NCBI GenBank assembly: GCA_964023205.1
Contig: OZ026851.1
Coordinates: 18,483,528 to 18,547,527, forward strand
Length of the DNA stretch: 64,000 bases
Reading direction: 5' to 3'
DNA from: Lutraria lutraria
Taxonomy: Eukaryota > Mollusca > Bivalvia > Venerida > Mactridae
A model generated the notes under the pieces. That model was given only the letters and a program-made list of their open reading frames with translations, was not told where the DNA came from and did no database searches. Shown here piece by piece: positions 33,311 to 45,049 of the stretch. The stretch's first letter is position 1. Each line of letters opens with the position of its first letter. A program made the position numbers and the translations under genes.

Positions 33311-35521
33311 ATCTTGTTAAGATCGATCAATTAATTAGATTTCAAGACTTCCGTGTACCATCATAGCACAGCTGACAAATAGAGTAAAACAATCACTTTC
33401 TGTTTGTACATAAAAGGTAGTACTTTTCAGCTTTAATCAAAGTACTGAAGGTACTGTCGAAACATGTTTGTTTTTCAAACGAAGCAAAAAATAGAAATGT
33501 GTGCCCATATCGTTCGTGCCAGTGCAAATATTTTTAACATTTACACTAACGGACCGTATATAATGCAGGTCATATACATGTATGTGAAGGACATACGCTT
33601 TACTAGTCTCTTAGCAGTAAAAAAGAAAAAAATCATTGGAAAGTTTAACAGTACATTATTTAAAGACGATTAATGAAATTACATTTAAACGCTTTGTTAT
33701 ACACAAACAAGTAAGAAATACAAGTAACAGTAAATTATTTGATTTATTGGTTACTTCATCAGAATCTGTTTTGTTTTGTTTACATTTGGTGACAAATGTT
33801 AAATAGATACGCGTACTGTTGAAATATACAAATTGCCATATTAAATTCTTGCTTTGTATGAAATTCACACTTATGTTTGATTCCAACAGTATATGCTGTT
33901 GTGTCTTAAAGGTATTTGTATTTTGTATTGGGACATTTAAAACGTAGAATTTCATTGGCTATATTTAACACACTGTCATCCACGATGTTGTAACCATGCC
34001 ATTCATTGGCAGACACAGGAGGAATTGTCCAATCAGATTCAATTATTTTTAGGAGGTAAATATGATTAGGCTATTGGCTGTTTATGGTTGGAAAAGTGAA
34101 TTTATTGGACTATTGATTTGTTGTGAGTATTTTCTTTATGTATAAGTTCTTGTTGGCTGACTTCTTGCATTTCTGTTTTACCAATGTAGGGCTAAGCTCA
34201 GTGTATACTTTCATAGCTAGATTTTATGGTGATAGTAGATTGAAGATCAGGGGCGTGAGGCTTGCCCTACAATAATGTGTAGGCACCTTTCTAGGGGGTT
34301 CGGGGCAAGCCCCTACCCCGAAAAATTCCACTGTATATTGCCAGCGACGCATTCTTGGGCACATGTTATTCAAAGGTCAGAAGATCTGTGTATTCCGATC
34401 TTCTATTCTTCCGGCCCATACCCCCTTCATAGTACTGCGGGTTTTTTTTGTCATTTTTATACATATTTGTCAGAAAAAAGTGTAGGCGTGTGACGTGCCT
34501 ACAGTGCCTGAAGGAAGGTCCTTTACTTTAAATCCCTTTTGTTCCAATTTTGTGTCTTAATCCTTTCAATTTATGGTGTTATCATATCAGACTATGGATT
34601 ATGCTGATTTGGTTTGTCCCAAAACATTATTGCTTAAATGTGTGTGTTAGTCACGTGGTTATATTTGTGTCATTGAATCTGATTAAATTCTATAATAATA
34701 ATGATATTATGCTAACACGTCTATTGTACTTATTTTTATTCCATATCAAACATTTCGGCTGTATTAGCCTTCATCAGTGATAATAAAATGTATTGTTTAT
34801 GATTAATTTACGCACATGTACAACAACAACAACAACAAAATAATAAAGGTAAAAGTGAGAATTCTAGTTAAATAAATATGCATCAGATAATAAGATTATA
34901 TCATGAGATACTAGTATGCACGGGTAAATGTAGCATGAATATAGTATACATAAATGAATAATAAATAAATACTGATTAAAAAACAACACTATTTATAAAT
35001 ATGCAAGGTATATTTCAATGAAAATCCCAAGATTTTTAAAGCATCAAACATTTTTTTTTGGCCGAATATATTTCCATTGATCATTCCGTCGTTTAGTTCA
35101 CGAGTTATGTCATAAAATGTAAATCGTTGCTTCGAAACGATCACTCATCTACTAAATTTACATAAAATAGATAATATTTAGTATAATGAACAGGTACACC
35201 TAATGAACACTACTGTTGGAACACATTAACCTCGATGACAATTGGTAAATTGTTACATGTGAATGTTTAAGCACTAAGCATTTTTCGGCTTTAATCTTAT
35301 CCCGATACTCCACTTTGGTTCATAATGTTCCAAGTGACGTGCATGCTAACGCCTCGGTCGACATTACTTGTCTCGGGTAAACATTACGTTCTATCACCCT
35401 CTGCGGGATGTAATATTTATATAATGTGAACTACAGAGTGAATGTTGTGCACGGATGAATTTTATTCCCAGGTAGCGATTAATTAACTAAGGTCAAACTT
35501 TACACCTTGATAATTTATTAT
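33311..35521. other. Gene-free stretch
   Basis: Contains a repeat-like GC-richer patch at 34250-34505 (TAGGGGGTTCGGGGCAAGCC) whose open frame 34275-34493 is not convincing, an (AAC)n run near 34820, and otherwise AT-rich DNA. Confidence 0.4.
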
Positions 35522-35701
35522 TACATTGCAACCTCCCTAGAGCGGCCCTCTCTTGAGCAATAACCTCCCTTTAACAACAGAATGATGTTTCCCCACTGCA
35601 CGATTTAACTAATAATTTAACCTCTCTAGAGCAACAACCCCTTTAAACAACGTAATTTTGCCATACCCAAAGGATGTTGCTTTGGAGGGATTGCACTGTA
35701 T
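35522..35701. mobile_element. MITE of the 'tacagtacaacctctcc' family
   Basis: Ends CATTGCAACCTCCCTAGAGC and TTTGGAGGGATTGCACTGTA are inverted. Other copies are at 50491-50635, 50870-51003 and 54275-54427. Confidence 0.7.
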
Positions 35702-36961
35702 ATAAAATGCAAAAACCAGGTACCTGTTGCAAGAGTGGTCGTCATCTTAGGTATAGCTCAATTTTATGGTGGTTGCTTCGTTTTTTGTTAATTGATAATT
35801 AATTTAGGAAAAAACATTTGTACAGCTGTTCATGATGTTTTAATGCTCTATGCTCATGTGAGCGATATAGGGCCATCTGGGCTCTCTTTGTTTGCATATA
35901 TTTTTCTATAGCAAAAAGCTAATGGGACTTTAATTGAGAGTGCTTCAAAAGCTCAAAATACAAAAAATATTAGCACTCTAAAGAAATTTTGCATCCTGGA
36001 AACTCAAGAAAAGACGGTATAAAAAGTAGATGGCATTGGATAGCTAGTGAGAGAAAGGGCAGCAGCGGAGGATGAGTACCTTAATTGATGGATACAGTCT
36101 TGAAAGCTTTTGAAAGGAAGAATTTGAAGAGAGATTACATGGAAGCAGTATGGTGTGAGATATACACTAATGACAGCATTTTTTTTATTGGCATCAGTAC
36201 ACCTTTCCATGTCTGATGAAAACATGCTGAAAAGCTTTCTTGGAGGTTGTAGACAGAGATGCTAAAAAAATATGCAAATTGTGAATTCAAATCCCATCGA
36301 GATCAACTTAGGAGGAATTTGTCGAACTAGCTTGTAACGAAAGGTCGGTTGTTCTATCATGGTGTATGTATACCTGGGGTCTTCCTTAAAACAAGAAAGT
36401 TGCCGAATGACCCTGGCTGTTGGTGTGACAGTAAAGCACCAGTGAACAATCTGCAGTCATCAAAATACTTTGTGTGTTGTTGTTTTATAAGCTAAGAACC
36501 ATGAAAGAGAGTACTGTTGAAATATCAATAAAAAATAAAAGTTGTCATTATTGTTTTTGATAGTCCTGGGATACTATATTTTACGACACATTTTGAAATT
36601 TTTGCAATATTGTTGCCATTGTTGAAAAATAAAAAATAAATTCTGTAGATATTTTATTGTGACCTATATTTTTTGTTTTAATTACTAAATCTAATATTTT
36701 TTCAATGAAATTGATAATCTTGTTTCTGTAATCTTTGAAAATATTTGGGTTACTCCCATAGACTTTAACGTATCTGGCTTGGTTATAATCGCTAAAATAA
36801 TGTAAAATGATATTTTACATTATTTACAAAGATTAAATATCATACTTTAATACCAAGCAACAACAAATTCTAACCGAACGCTCAAAAATGGTGTTTATTA
36901 GCGATAAATACTGAACCCCTTTATCGACTTCTCCTTGTCAGCGTTAAACATCTCTAACATT
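35702..36961. other. Gene-free stretch
   Basis: Holds a terminal fragment of the palindrome-ended family (GAGCGATATAGGGCCATCTG, 35860-35895) and a right end of the TTTAAAG MITE family (AAAAAGCTAATGGGACTTTA, 35915-35934). The open frame 36004-36225 (-) shows no domain. Confidence 0.45.
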
Positions 36962-37605
36962 TAAAGGCCTAGCAATAGCGGCAAAATCTTTAATGAAACG
37001 CCTATAATAGCCAGCAAACCCAAGAAACTTCCCTACATCTTTTACAGATGTTCCCCCGTTGGGCGCCAGTTGTCACGGGTCGACTCAGCGGTAGCGTGGG
37101 TTTGTACCACCGTGTACTGTTGTGTACAACGATTAGTATGATAGTGGGTTCTGTCTACTGGATGGTGGTTGATATATAAATGACTGAAACAACAATGTCA
37201 AAGACATTAATTATTTTATTATATATGATTGTCAAATAAACCAATACGGCTATTATACAAAGTATACGTCCGTAGGGCGTGATACTATATCTAGAATGCC
37301 AAAGCATTCAATAACAAAAATTTACGTACATGTATACACTTCGTCAGTATTGAACACGGAGGCTAGTGAAACACGTGGCTTACACAAAATATATAAAGTC
37401 GAATTAACAAATGAAATAGATATGAAACACAATAATGCTTTTAGGACAATAAATGTAACTAAAATACAGAACTAACCTGAAACAACGATGTCAAAGACAT
37501 TAATTATTTTATTATATATGATGGTCAAATAAACCAATACGGCTATTATACAAAGTGTATGTCCGTAGGGCGTGATACTATATCTAGAATGCACCGAAGC
37601 ATACA
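36962..37605 (-). mobile_element. Internally deleted Ty3/gypsy retrotransposon remnant
   Basis: On the minus strand 37045-36962 encodes the reverse-transcriptase C-terminal motif F-L-G-F-A-G-Y-Y-R-R-F-I. Immediately upstream (37070-37051) is ACTGGCGCCCAACGGGGGAA, which looks like a primer-binding site next to a long terminal repeat ending CCCGTGACA. Gag, protease and most of pol are missing, so the copy is a deletion product. In the presumed LTR region a segment of about 118 bases occurs twice as a direct repeat (37183-37300 and 37477-37592). Confidence 0.72.
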
Positions 37606-38820
37606 ACATAGGTAGCCACATCGGTTTGTAGGTTAGAGATGTATAAAAGTTTATATGGTAAAACACTCTATATAGGACTGGATATAGTGGGCATATAGGG
37701 AAAATATGGGGTTATATAGTATGCGAAATAGAGATGTTATTATAATTTATATTCTTATTTATTTATTTATTAAGTAGTAAGTTTGTTTATAGTTTATAAG
37801 GTGGTTGTAATGGTATATATTTAGTTTATCTTATGATGAATTGGTATTTTAAAGCATAGTATGTATATATTAAGAAAATCAAAGGCATTGTATATTTATA
37901 GTCTATGACATAATGTACATTGTATCGGTACGATATGATACTATTAATTCATTAATGACAAAAAAATGTTATAAAATCTCTTACTAGACATCAAACCTGG
38001 GCGTGGTTTCAATTATTGAACCGGAAACATAAGCGATTTTGATTGGCTATCAAAATTGAATCGGGTGCGTCAAATTCGTTGATTTCAAGAGCCGATAATG
38101 ATCAGACACTTTAATTGTTAATTGCTCAGCTTAAAAAGACACTGTAGGTGTCATTTTCGAATTAACATTGCCGTCTTATTTGATGCAGTTTTCGATATTT
38201 TGTAGCGGAAATGTTAATCTGGGGAACCGTGCCTCAGAATTTTGATACTTGTTTTCATTTTTTATCTATGGAGTATTACGTAATAAACAGCGGGGTTCTG
38301 AGGTATCTTACGAACGGAGGACTTTATAAAAAAATTGAGGCACGGTTCCCTGCTTTATACATTTATAGTCATTTTAAGGCTACTTGTTGTAATATAATCC
38401 CATATACAGAGTAGTTATCGTTGTTCAAAAATTTGTAAATTACGTGCGATATTGGTTTATAGAAGACCAATCAAATGTAATATTTGTTTCAAATTACTTG
38501 CAATGCACTTTATATAGTGGGTTTATTTTAGTATATAATTATGGTTTAGTTTTTAAATCTATAAATTGGTGAAACTTGATTTGACTTGACATCCAAGCCA
38601 GATACATTAATGGAAGTATAAAGGGAAGATAATTCAAAGGAATGTCATTTTTTTTTAATCTCACGGTAAATAATTTTCTATCATGGAAACCTATAATAAA
38701 AGCCAATAACAATTTCAAACTCTGTCCGTCCTATTTTGAGAAAAAGATTTGGGACTTAAGATCCTAATACACTAAATGTTTAGAAGTCATCTAGTATAGG
38801 ACTAAAATTTAATAGTAGTG
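37606..38820. other. Gene-free stretch
   Basis: AT-rich. An inverted pair GGGGAACCGTGCCTCAG (about 38220) and TTGAGGCACGGTTCCCTG (about 38335) brackets a short open frame (38211-38414) without a domain. The segment 38620-38740 resembles 42250-42360 (TTTTTAATCTCACGG), another interspersed repeat. Confidence 0.4.
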
Positions 38821-38826
38821 TTTATT
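38821..38826 (-). promoter_or_regulatory. Poly(A) signal for the kinase exon
   Basis: AATAAA on the minus strand, about 100 bases past the kinase stop codon. Confidence 0.55.
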
Positions 38827-38927
38827 AATACACTTTTTAATATGTACATAATTATATTGTTTCACAAAACAAAATGCGATCGTACGACTATGAAAAGAAC
38901 GTCAATGATCATGAGTGCAAGTCACAC

Positions 38928-39986
38928 CTACTCTTCCATGACGACACATACGGTCCGGTTCATTGTGTTCGAAATTTCACCAGCAGTTGGTCTCATTTTT
39001 GGCTCGAAGCTCCATGCCTGGCAAATTGCGTTCAATACATCATCATTCACCAAGATGTCCTCTGGAATTTCCGGAGTTACTCCTTTTCCACCAACTTGTT
39101 GTTGCATTTGAATGGCAGTAAAATCATGGTATGGTTCTTCAGAGTATATGACCTCAAATAGTACTAACCCAAGGGAGTATATGTCTGCCTTCATCATATC
39201 TTTGGCGCTTAGTATTTCACCTCGGAGTATTTCTGGGGCTGAAAAACGTGGCGTTCCTCTATACCGCACGTATCTGCCCCCTTCATCACGTGACGAAGAG
39301 AGCATGGAGGTTTGTCTAATCATGCTCAAGCCGAAATCAGTTATTTTTACTTCACAAATCTTATTCTCAAATAAATCCATTAAGATATTAGCAGACTTAA
39401 TGTCACAATGAGCAATTCTCCTCTCGTGTAAATATTTGATACCTTTGCAGACTTGTTGCATTATACTAAGCGTTTCCTCATCTGAAAATCCAATCGCCCG
39501 CACATGTAACGCATCATATAGGCTGAGCTGCATGTATTCCATCACGATACATAAATCTGGCTCTACTGTACACGCGCCTATGAATGTAACAATATTCGGA
39601 TGGTTAAGCTGGCTGAAATTCATAACTTCATCTGCAAAAGCAGAAATGTCTTTCTGTGACATTTTTTCGATACGCAGTACTTTGACTGCTACAACAGTTT
39701 CGCGCCATTTTGCAAAATATACTTCGCCAAATCCTCCACGTCCAATCATTCTTTGCAGTTTCAGATCCCCGTAATCAATCTTAGTCCGTTTGTAATCCTT
39801 CAGTAACGCCATTTCCGTCTTTGGAGGCTCCTTCTTTGTCATTTGCCAAGATTCTTCTGCTAATTTACGATTATAGTGGCATATGGCTTGTTGTTAAGCT
39901 GCCCTAGAAGGATCAATAGACCCGGACGTGTTATAAGTATCGTTGCATGCAGCGTAATTTCCACCGTCGTTGACTGCCTCTATTAC
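38928..39986 (-). CDS. TKL-type protein kinase exon, preceded in frame by a TAA
   Basis: Acceptor GATGTTTTCAG is followed in phase 0 by 30 codons (VIEAVNDGGNYAACNDTYNT then SGSIDPSRAA), a TAA at 39896-39894, and 17 further codons in the same frame (QQAICHYNRKLAEESWQ). A kinase domain then runs to the stop at 38928. Counting from the first Met after the TAA (39842): glycine loop G-R-G-G-F-G-E-V 34-41, Lys54, Glu72, H-C-D-I-K-S-A-N 145-152, D-F-G 169-171, G-T-P-R-F-S-A-P-E 196-204. This resembles the tyrosine-kinase-like group (RAF/MLK/DLK-like). The catalytic loop has Cys146 instead of the usual Arg. The Met at 39842 has a weak context (CAAATGA); Met11 has a better one (GAAATGG). It is probably the C-terminal part of the repeat protein encoded at 40353-41855, now interrupted or read through at the TAA. 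It may instead be made separately. Confidence 0.82.
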
Positions 39987-40081
39987 CTGAAAACATCAAA
40001 AAAGTTATCACTTTGAATTGAAGACGCAGCATGTGGGGGCATACGGATAGGAGCTTTTTTCTCTTTACAATTCCACAAACA

Positions 40082-40215
40082 TAGGGGTGGGTCACAGGTT
40101 TTCATTACAAGCAGAGGGGTGGGGCCAAGGCTTTCATAACAAACTAAGGGGAGGGGCCAAGGCTTTCATATGGAACAAGGGTGTGGTGGGGCTTAGGCTT
40201 CCATAACAAAGGGGA
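40082..40215. repeat. Degenerate G-rich tandem repeat in repeat-kinase intron
   Basis: Three to four loose copies of GGGGTGGGGCCAAGGCTTTC plus ATAACAAA, spaced about 45 bases, lie inside the 366-base intron (39987-40352). Confidence 0.6.
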
Positions 40216-40352
40216 GATGCAAAATATTGACGATTACACACACCAGACCGAAAACGAAATATGTAAGACAGGAAACGTGTGTGTAAGTTTAGCTATCCGA
40301 AATTTTACATTTTTTGGATGATAATCAGATGAAAGTAGACATTGATACTTAC

Positions 40353-41855
40353 ATCTTTGTTGATCAGCCTTTCGATAATATCTGGGATCTTATAAGTAAC
40401 GATGTCTTTTCTTGGCATAGAACCCTGGGGCATGCCAACTCTTCCAAGTTTTCTGTTTAAGGGTGTATCTGCATATAGCCTAGTCGTGATAGCTTTAGTC
40501 TTTGAAGAAAACACCTTAGAGCCGATCGGGAAACCCACTCTTTTCAGTAATCTATTTTGATGGTTGTCAACGTACACCCGATGTGAAGAGCCTTCATTGT
40601 CATTCTTATACGCTGCAGTCTCACCATGCGGTAAACCGACGCGACCAAGCTTTCTGTTCACGGGATTATCGACGTATGCTTTTTTCTGAGATTTAGTCTT
40701 GGGCACTTCATATAATGAATTGAATGTCAAACTCAAATCAGAAGTGCTTATTTCTTCATCCGATAATTCGTCATTACGAGCCTTAGACATCCTAGCAGTA
40801 CCGTATGGCTGACCTACACGACCTAATCGCCTGTTCGATGCGTTATCTACATATACCCTGGTACTTTTTGTTGATTTGTCATCACTTGCTTGAACTTTCT
40901 TTGCTCTAGTCGAAGAAATGTTGACACTTGGTGTATTAGTGTCTGATGAATGGACCAGTTTCTCAGACACTTTAGCAGAACCGTATGGCTGGCCTACACG
41001 ACCTAACCGCCTGTTCGATGCGTTATCTACATATACCCTGGTACTTTTTGTTGAGTTGTCATCACTTGCTTGTACTTTCTTTGCTGTGGTCGAAGAAATG
41101 TTGACACCTGGTGTATTAGTGTCTGGTGAATGGACCAGTTGCTCAGACACTTTAGCAGTACCGTATGGCTGTCCTACACGACCTAACCGCCTGTTCTGTG
41201 CGTTATCTACATATACCCTGGTACTTTTTTCTAACTTGACATCACTTGTTCGCACATCCTTCGGTGTAGTCAAAGAAATGTCGACACCTCCCACATTATT
41301 CGTTGTATGGAGAGACGGTGGAATATTTCTTTTGTACTGTACTGTAGACATGTTTTGTCCTTTTGACACAACGGCAGTACCGTGGGGTTGTCCTACGCGG
41401 CCTAATCGCCTGTTCTGGGCATTATCAGCGTACAACTTTGTGCCGCTTGTTGATTTGTTATCACTTTCTGATACTTCCTTTTGCATTGTTGGAGAACTAC
41501 GGGAACTTCGTGAATTAGTGCTAGCTGAATGCTCTCCGTGTTCAGAGACTCGAGCCATACCATACGGCTGACCAACACGTCTCAATAGTCTGTTTTCTGC
41601 ATCATCAACATATACATTCGGTTTCGTTGTAGACGCGTTTGCATTTCGACCGTTAGTGTCTGTTTGGTACACCCGGGTCTCTGATACAATGTCTCTTCTA
41701 TGCAGTTGACCGTCACCCATTAGTCTCCTGTTTGGTGCATTGTCGACGATAACATTTGCGTTGCTAACCGACGACGAATGGGGCATTGATCCGAGGGGCA
41801 TACCAACGCGACCAAGTCGTCTATTCATTGAGTTGTCTGCGTATGTCTTTCCCAT
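40353..41855 (-). CDS. Ten-copy DNxxNRxLGRVGxPxG repeat protein, N-terminal exon of kinase gene
   Basis: 501 codons from ATG 41855 to a consensus donor GAT|GTAAGT. An acceptor at 41873-41872 leaves a 16-nt leader before the ATG, so a 5' non-coding exon exists upstream. The protein has ten copies of an ~18-residue motif, Y-(V/A)-D-N-x-x-N-R-x-L-G-R-V-G-x-P-x-G, starting near residues 4, 35, 81, 141, 214, 274, 334, 393, 427 and 460. Copy 2 is degenerate. Linkers are Ser/Thr/Lys-rich and probably disordered. Copies 5-7 are spaced exactly 60 residues apart and nearly identical. No signal peptide or membrane segment, so probably cytosolic. If the donor is ignored the frame ends 15 codons later in unrelated residues. 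I do not recognise the motif as a named domain; a scaffold or substrate-like function for the linked kinase is only inference. Confidence 0.85.
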
Positions 41856-41871
41856 GGTACCAATATACAGA

Positions 41872-43205
41872 CTGAAAACAGATAAGAGTTAATATATGAA
41901 TAGAAATTTGCCTAATACTATACTTTTCTGACATATCTGCTCAATGCTTCTTCCAATGTCTGATCTTACAAACTGTCCTATTATCATTTACTTGTATTTA
42001 AAAATAACCTCAGATACTTCAGTGTTTTACGACACATTCTTAAACTTTTGTAAGAGTTGTTGCCCTTGTTGAAAAGTAGAAAAATATCAATTTCAGAAGA
42101 TGCACCGTAACGCGTATTGGCCTGTGTGTTGCCTTTATTACATTTGACTGATACTGATACTATCTTTTTACCGTGAGTTTTCATTGAAATATAACTTCCT
42201 TTTTCTTTAATCCCATAGATTTTAATACAAATTCAAAAGGACAATCACTCAAAGAATCTTCATCGTTTTTTTTTTAAATCTCACGGAAAAAAAATTCTAT
42301 CATAGAAACCTATAAGAATTACAAACATTTCCAAAATCTGTCCGCCTCATTTACATGTACAATCGTATCAAACGACCAGTCTGTTTCCTTTTCAGAAAAT
42401 CCGATAAATCCATTCAATTAATTGATAAAATACAATACAACATACACGTTGTATTTTATCTTGGATATCTCAAATGTTAATTTTATTACCACTATCTCTG
42501 TTCGATTTGATATGGTGTATTTACATTTTGTATCTACATGATATAATTTATCTTATGATTGCATGTTCTAGTACCTCGTAAATTAGGAGTGTTTAAAAAT
42601 ATGACTGAATTTAATCTAATTTTTGTCATTTAGCCTCGCACCTTATTTACACTTCAGGGTAAAATGTTTGCGTTTGTTTGTGGAGAGGATACGAATAAAA
42701 TGACTACATATTCACCTGATAAAGATAAACTTTAGTATCGTACATTGGACGTCGATAGGGTAGACAGACAGACGGCAGACAGACAGACAGACAAATGTAT
42801 TTCAATATACAACGAGTTAACATGGCATTCATTAATAAAAAAAAACATACATATAACAAGATAACAATATGTATGAATTTATGAAAAGCCATGTCTAACA
42901 ACATTATACATCAAAGATCACAGATAATTGCATTAGTCAACTGATCAAAGTTATTTTTTAATCTTACTATTTTAATGTTTACTTGTTTGAGAATATTTAG
43001 CTTTAGAATCTACTTGTTTTATAATTCATATACATTTTGATGGAACTTTCCTTGTATTTGGTCTGTCGGGTACTAATAGTTGGACAAATTGTATAAACTA
43101 ATTTCTTATCACACATAGACAAAAACAAACATTTTATCACATTTTAATTAACACATTGCCTCTGTCCCGATTTTTTAGACGAATTTTAGTCATGGGTACG
43201 AGTTT
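41872..43205. other. 5' flank of repeat-kinase gene
   Basis: Should hold the 5' non-coding exon and promoter, but neither can be placed with confidence. A (GACA)n-like run lies at 42762-42793. Interspersed repeat similarity at 42250-42360. Confidence 0.35.
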
Positions 43206-44517
43206 ATTCTAGTTGATTGCGGGTATAAGTATATTGTCTATTACTAGTTTGGGTAATCCTGGCCATTTGATTGGCTAATGGTGATGTCGGTCATTTTGAT
43301 TGGTCAATCACTGGACTGGCTATTCGTCGCGTAACCTGTCATGGTTGACTGAATCTCTGGTTAATAATTGATAAGTAAGTAATCATGCAGACATTGCTCT
43401 GTGATGTAGCCCTACTAATTCGGCTTTCCGGTTGGCCGATTTTCGTGAACGAATTTGGAAGGGCCATCCTCTCAGCCTTACAGACATCTGCATATTTATG
43501 TGCGGAATTTAAAATTACGTCAAAATTCTTCAATTACGTGTATAACTTACTTAATTCAATATAAATAACAATTATCTGCATGAATGTGCTTTAAAAATCT
43601 GTGTTAAATGTCAAATTTGAAATATTAGACTTAAATTTTACGTCGCGTGAAAAAAAACGGTACGAACAGACTTTAGCCTCATCCAGTTCCCCTCCGTACA
43701 CAAATACTGTCGGACAGTTAATTCTATATTGATCTTTATAATGAGTACCTAGAATTAACTAAAGTTGATTGAAAATTAACTTGCCAACGTTTCGTTGACA
43801 TGCCAGCTTATTTAAACGTGTACTTAAAATTATTTTGAGAGTAGGCAATGTTTACCATGACACCGGCATTTTACCGCCATTACGCTAGTTTCGTTTTCAG
43901 TTGGGAAATAGTGGGGAGAAACAAATCATTAATGCATCTTTCAGAAAAGGTATGTGGGAATAATTTATGCTGATATAAGTATAGAAACATGTTTTCTACC
44001 CACGGAATGGTTCACTTTGGTCACAGATATTGTAGTTATCGGGCCCAACAGGTTTTAATTGGGGATTTTCCGCACACAAATAGTCAGATCTTTGTTAGAC
44101 TGTGCGGGACGGAGCCAAGTCGAAAAATGTATCGCCGTCACAAAGCAGTCTAATTAGTTGGACTACTCTGTGATGTTGACCTAGATAAGTTGTTTGGCAT
44201 GATATCGGAAATGCTATTTGAAGTTCAATGTGGTTGTATCATAGTAGATTATGGTGAATTTGTTAACATTTAGGGTATATTCTATTTGATTGATGTAGGG
44301 TATGATATTACCATGTGCTTGTGAACTATATACGTATTTATTCATTATTCAAATACTCATGATTGTCAATACATGTAAATATGTTAATTATATTCTCCAT
44401 AATGGATGACTGAATAAAATATACAGTCAATACCATTTATGAAAAACAACAACTTCATAAAAAAAACAATGCTTCTAGTAATTCGTCTACCTATAACGTT
44501 TCGTTATAGTTTTTCTT
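43206..44517 (+). mobile_element. Family C element, long copy with extra internal sequence
   Basis: Left part shares GTCTATTACTAGTTTGGGTA/ATCCTGGCCATTTGATTGGC with 49745-50215. Right end AATTCGTCTACCTATAACGT/TTCGTTATAG is shared too. About 800 bases between are absent from the short copies. Non-coding. Confidence 0.62.
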
Positions 44518-45049
44518 GTTATCAATGACACCGTTTTCGAAAAATCCAGTCATTTCGAGGTAACCAGATTTCAAAATGTATCGATCCAACCTTGCCAGAT
44601 TTTACATAAAAAATGAAACTAAGAACACAATTAAATCTTCATCAAGATTTCGTAACAAAAATGTCAGGTTTCTTTTGCATTACCTATTACTCCCCTTTAT
44701 TTTGTTACATAAAGTACCTGTTATCAATCGAGACATTTTTCCCGTGATTTTGACCACAAGAAAATGACCAAAGAACTGCCCAGTCGTCCTAATGTGACGT
44801 ATTTTACAAACACAAATGACCATACAGTATAGTAATTATCAGTTCTGATTTAAATACCTAATAGAGAATACATTTTATTAAAAACTAAACGACTTAGTCT
44901 TAGAAATGAAAATATTTAAAAGCGTTAAAATAACACTTACCTCACAACTCACTGTTTATATTTTCACAGATTGTGTATAATTGTTAATTACATAAAACTT
45001 CCTTATTGAGTGTTATGTGCTATATGGATCTGTCCTGTGTATTAGTAGC

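Noticed and set aside
39112..39774. Plus-strand frames opposite the kinase
   Set aside because: Antisense shadows of a clearly recognisable kinase domain.
40918..41571. 217-codon plus-strand frame
   Set aside because: Antisense shadow of the repeat-protein exon, whose own strand has motif conservation, leader and splice sites.
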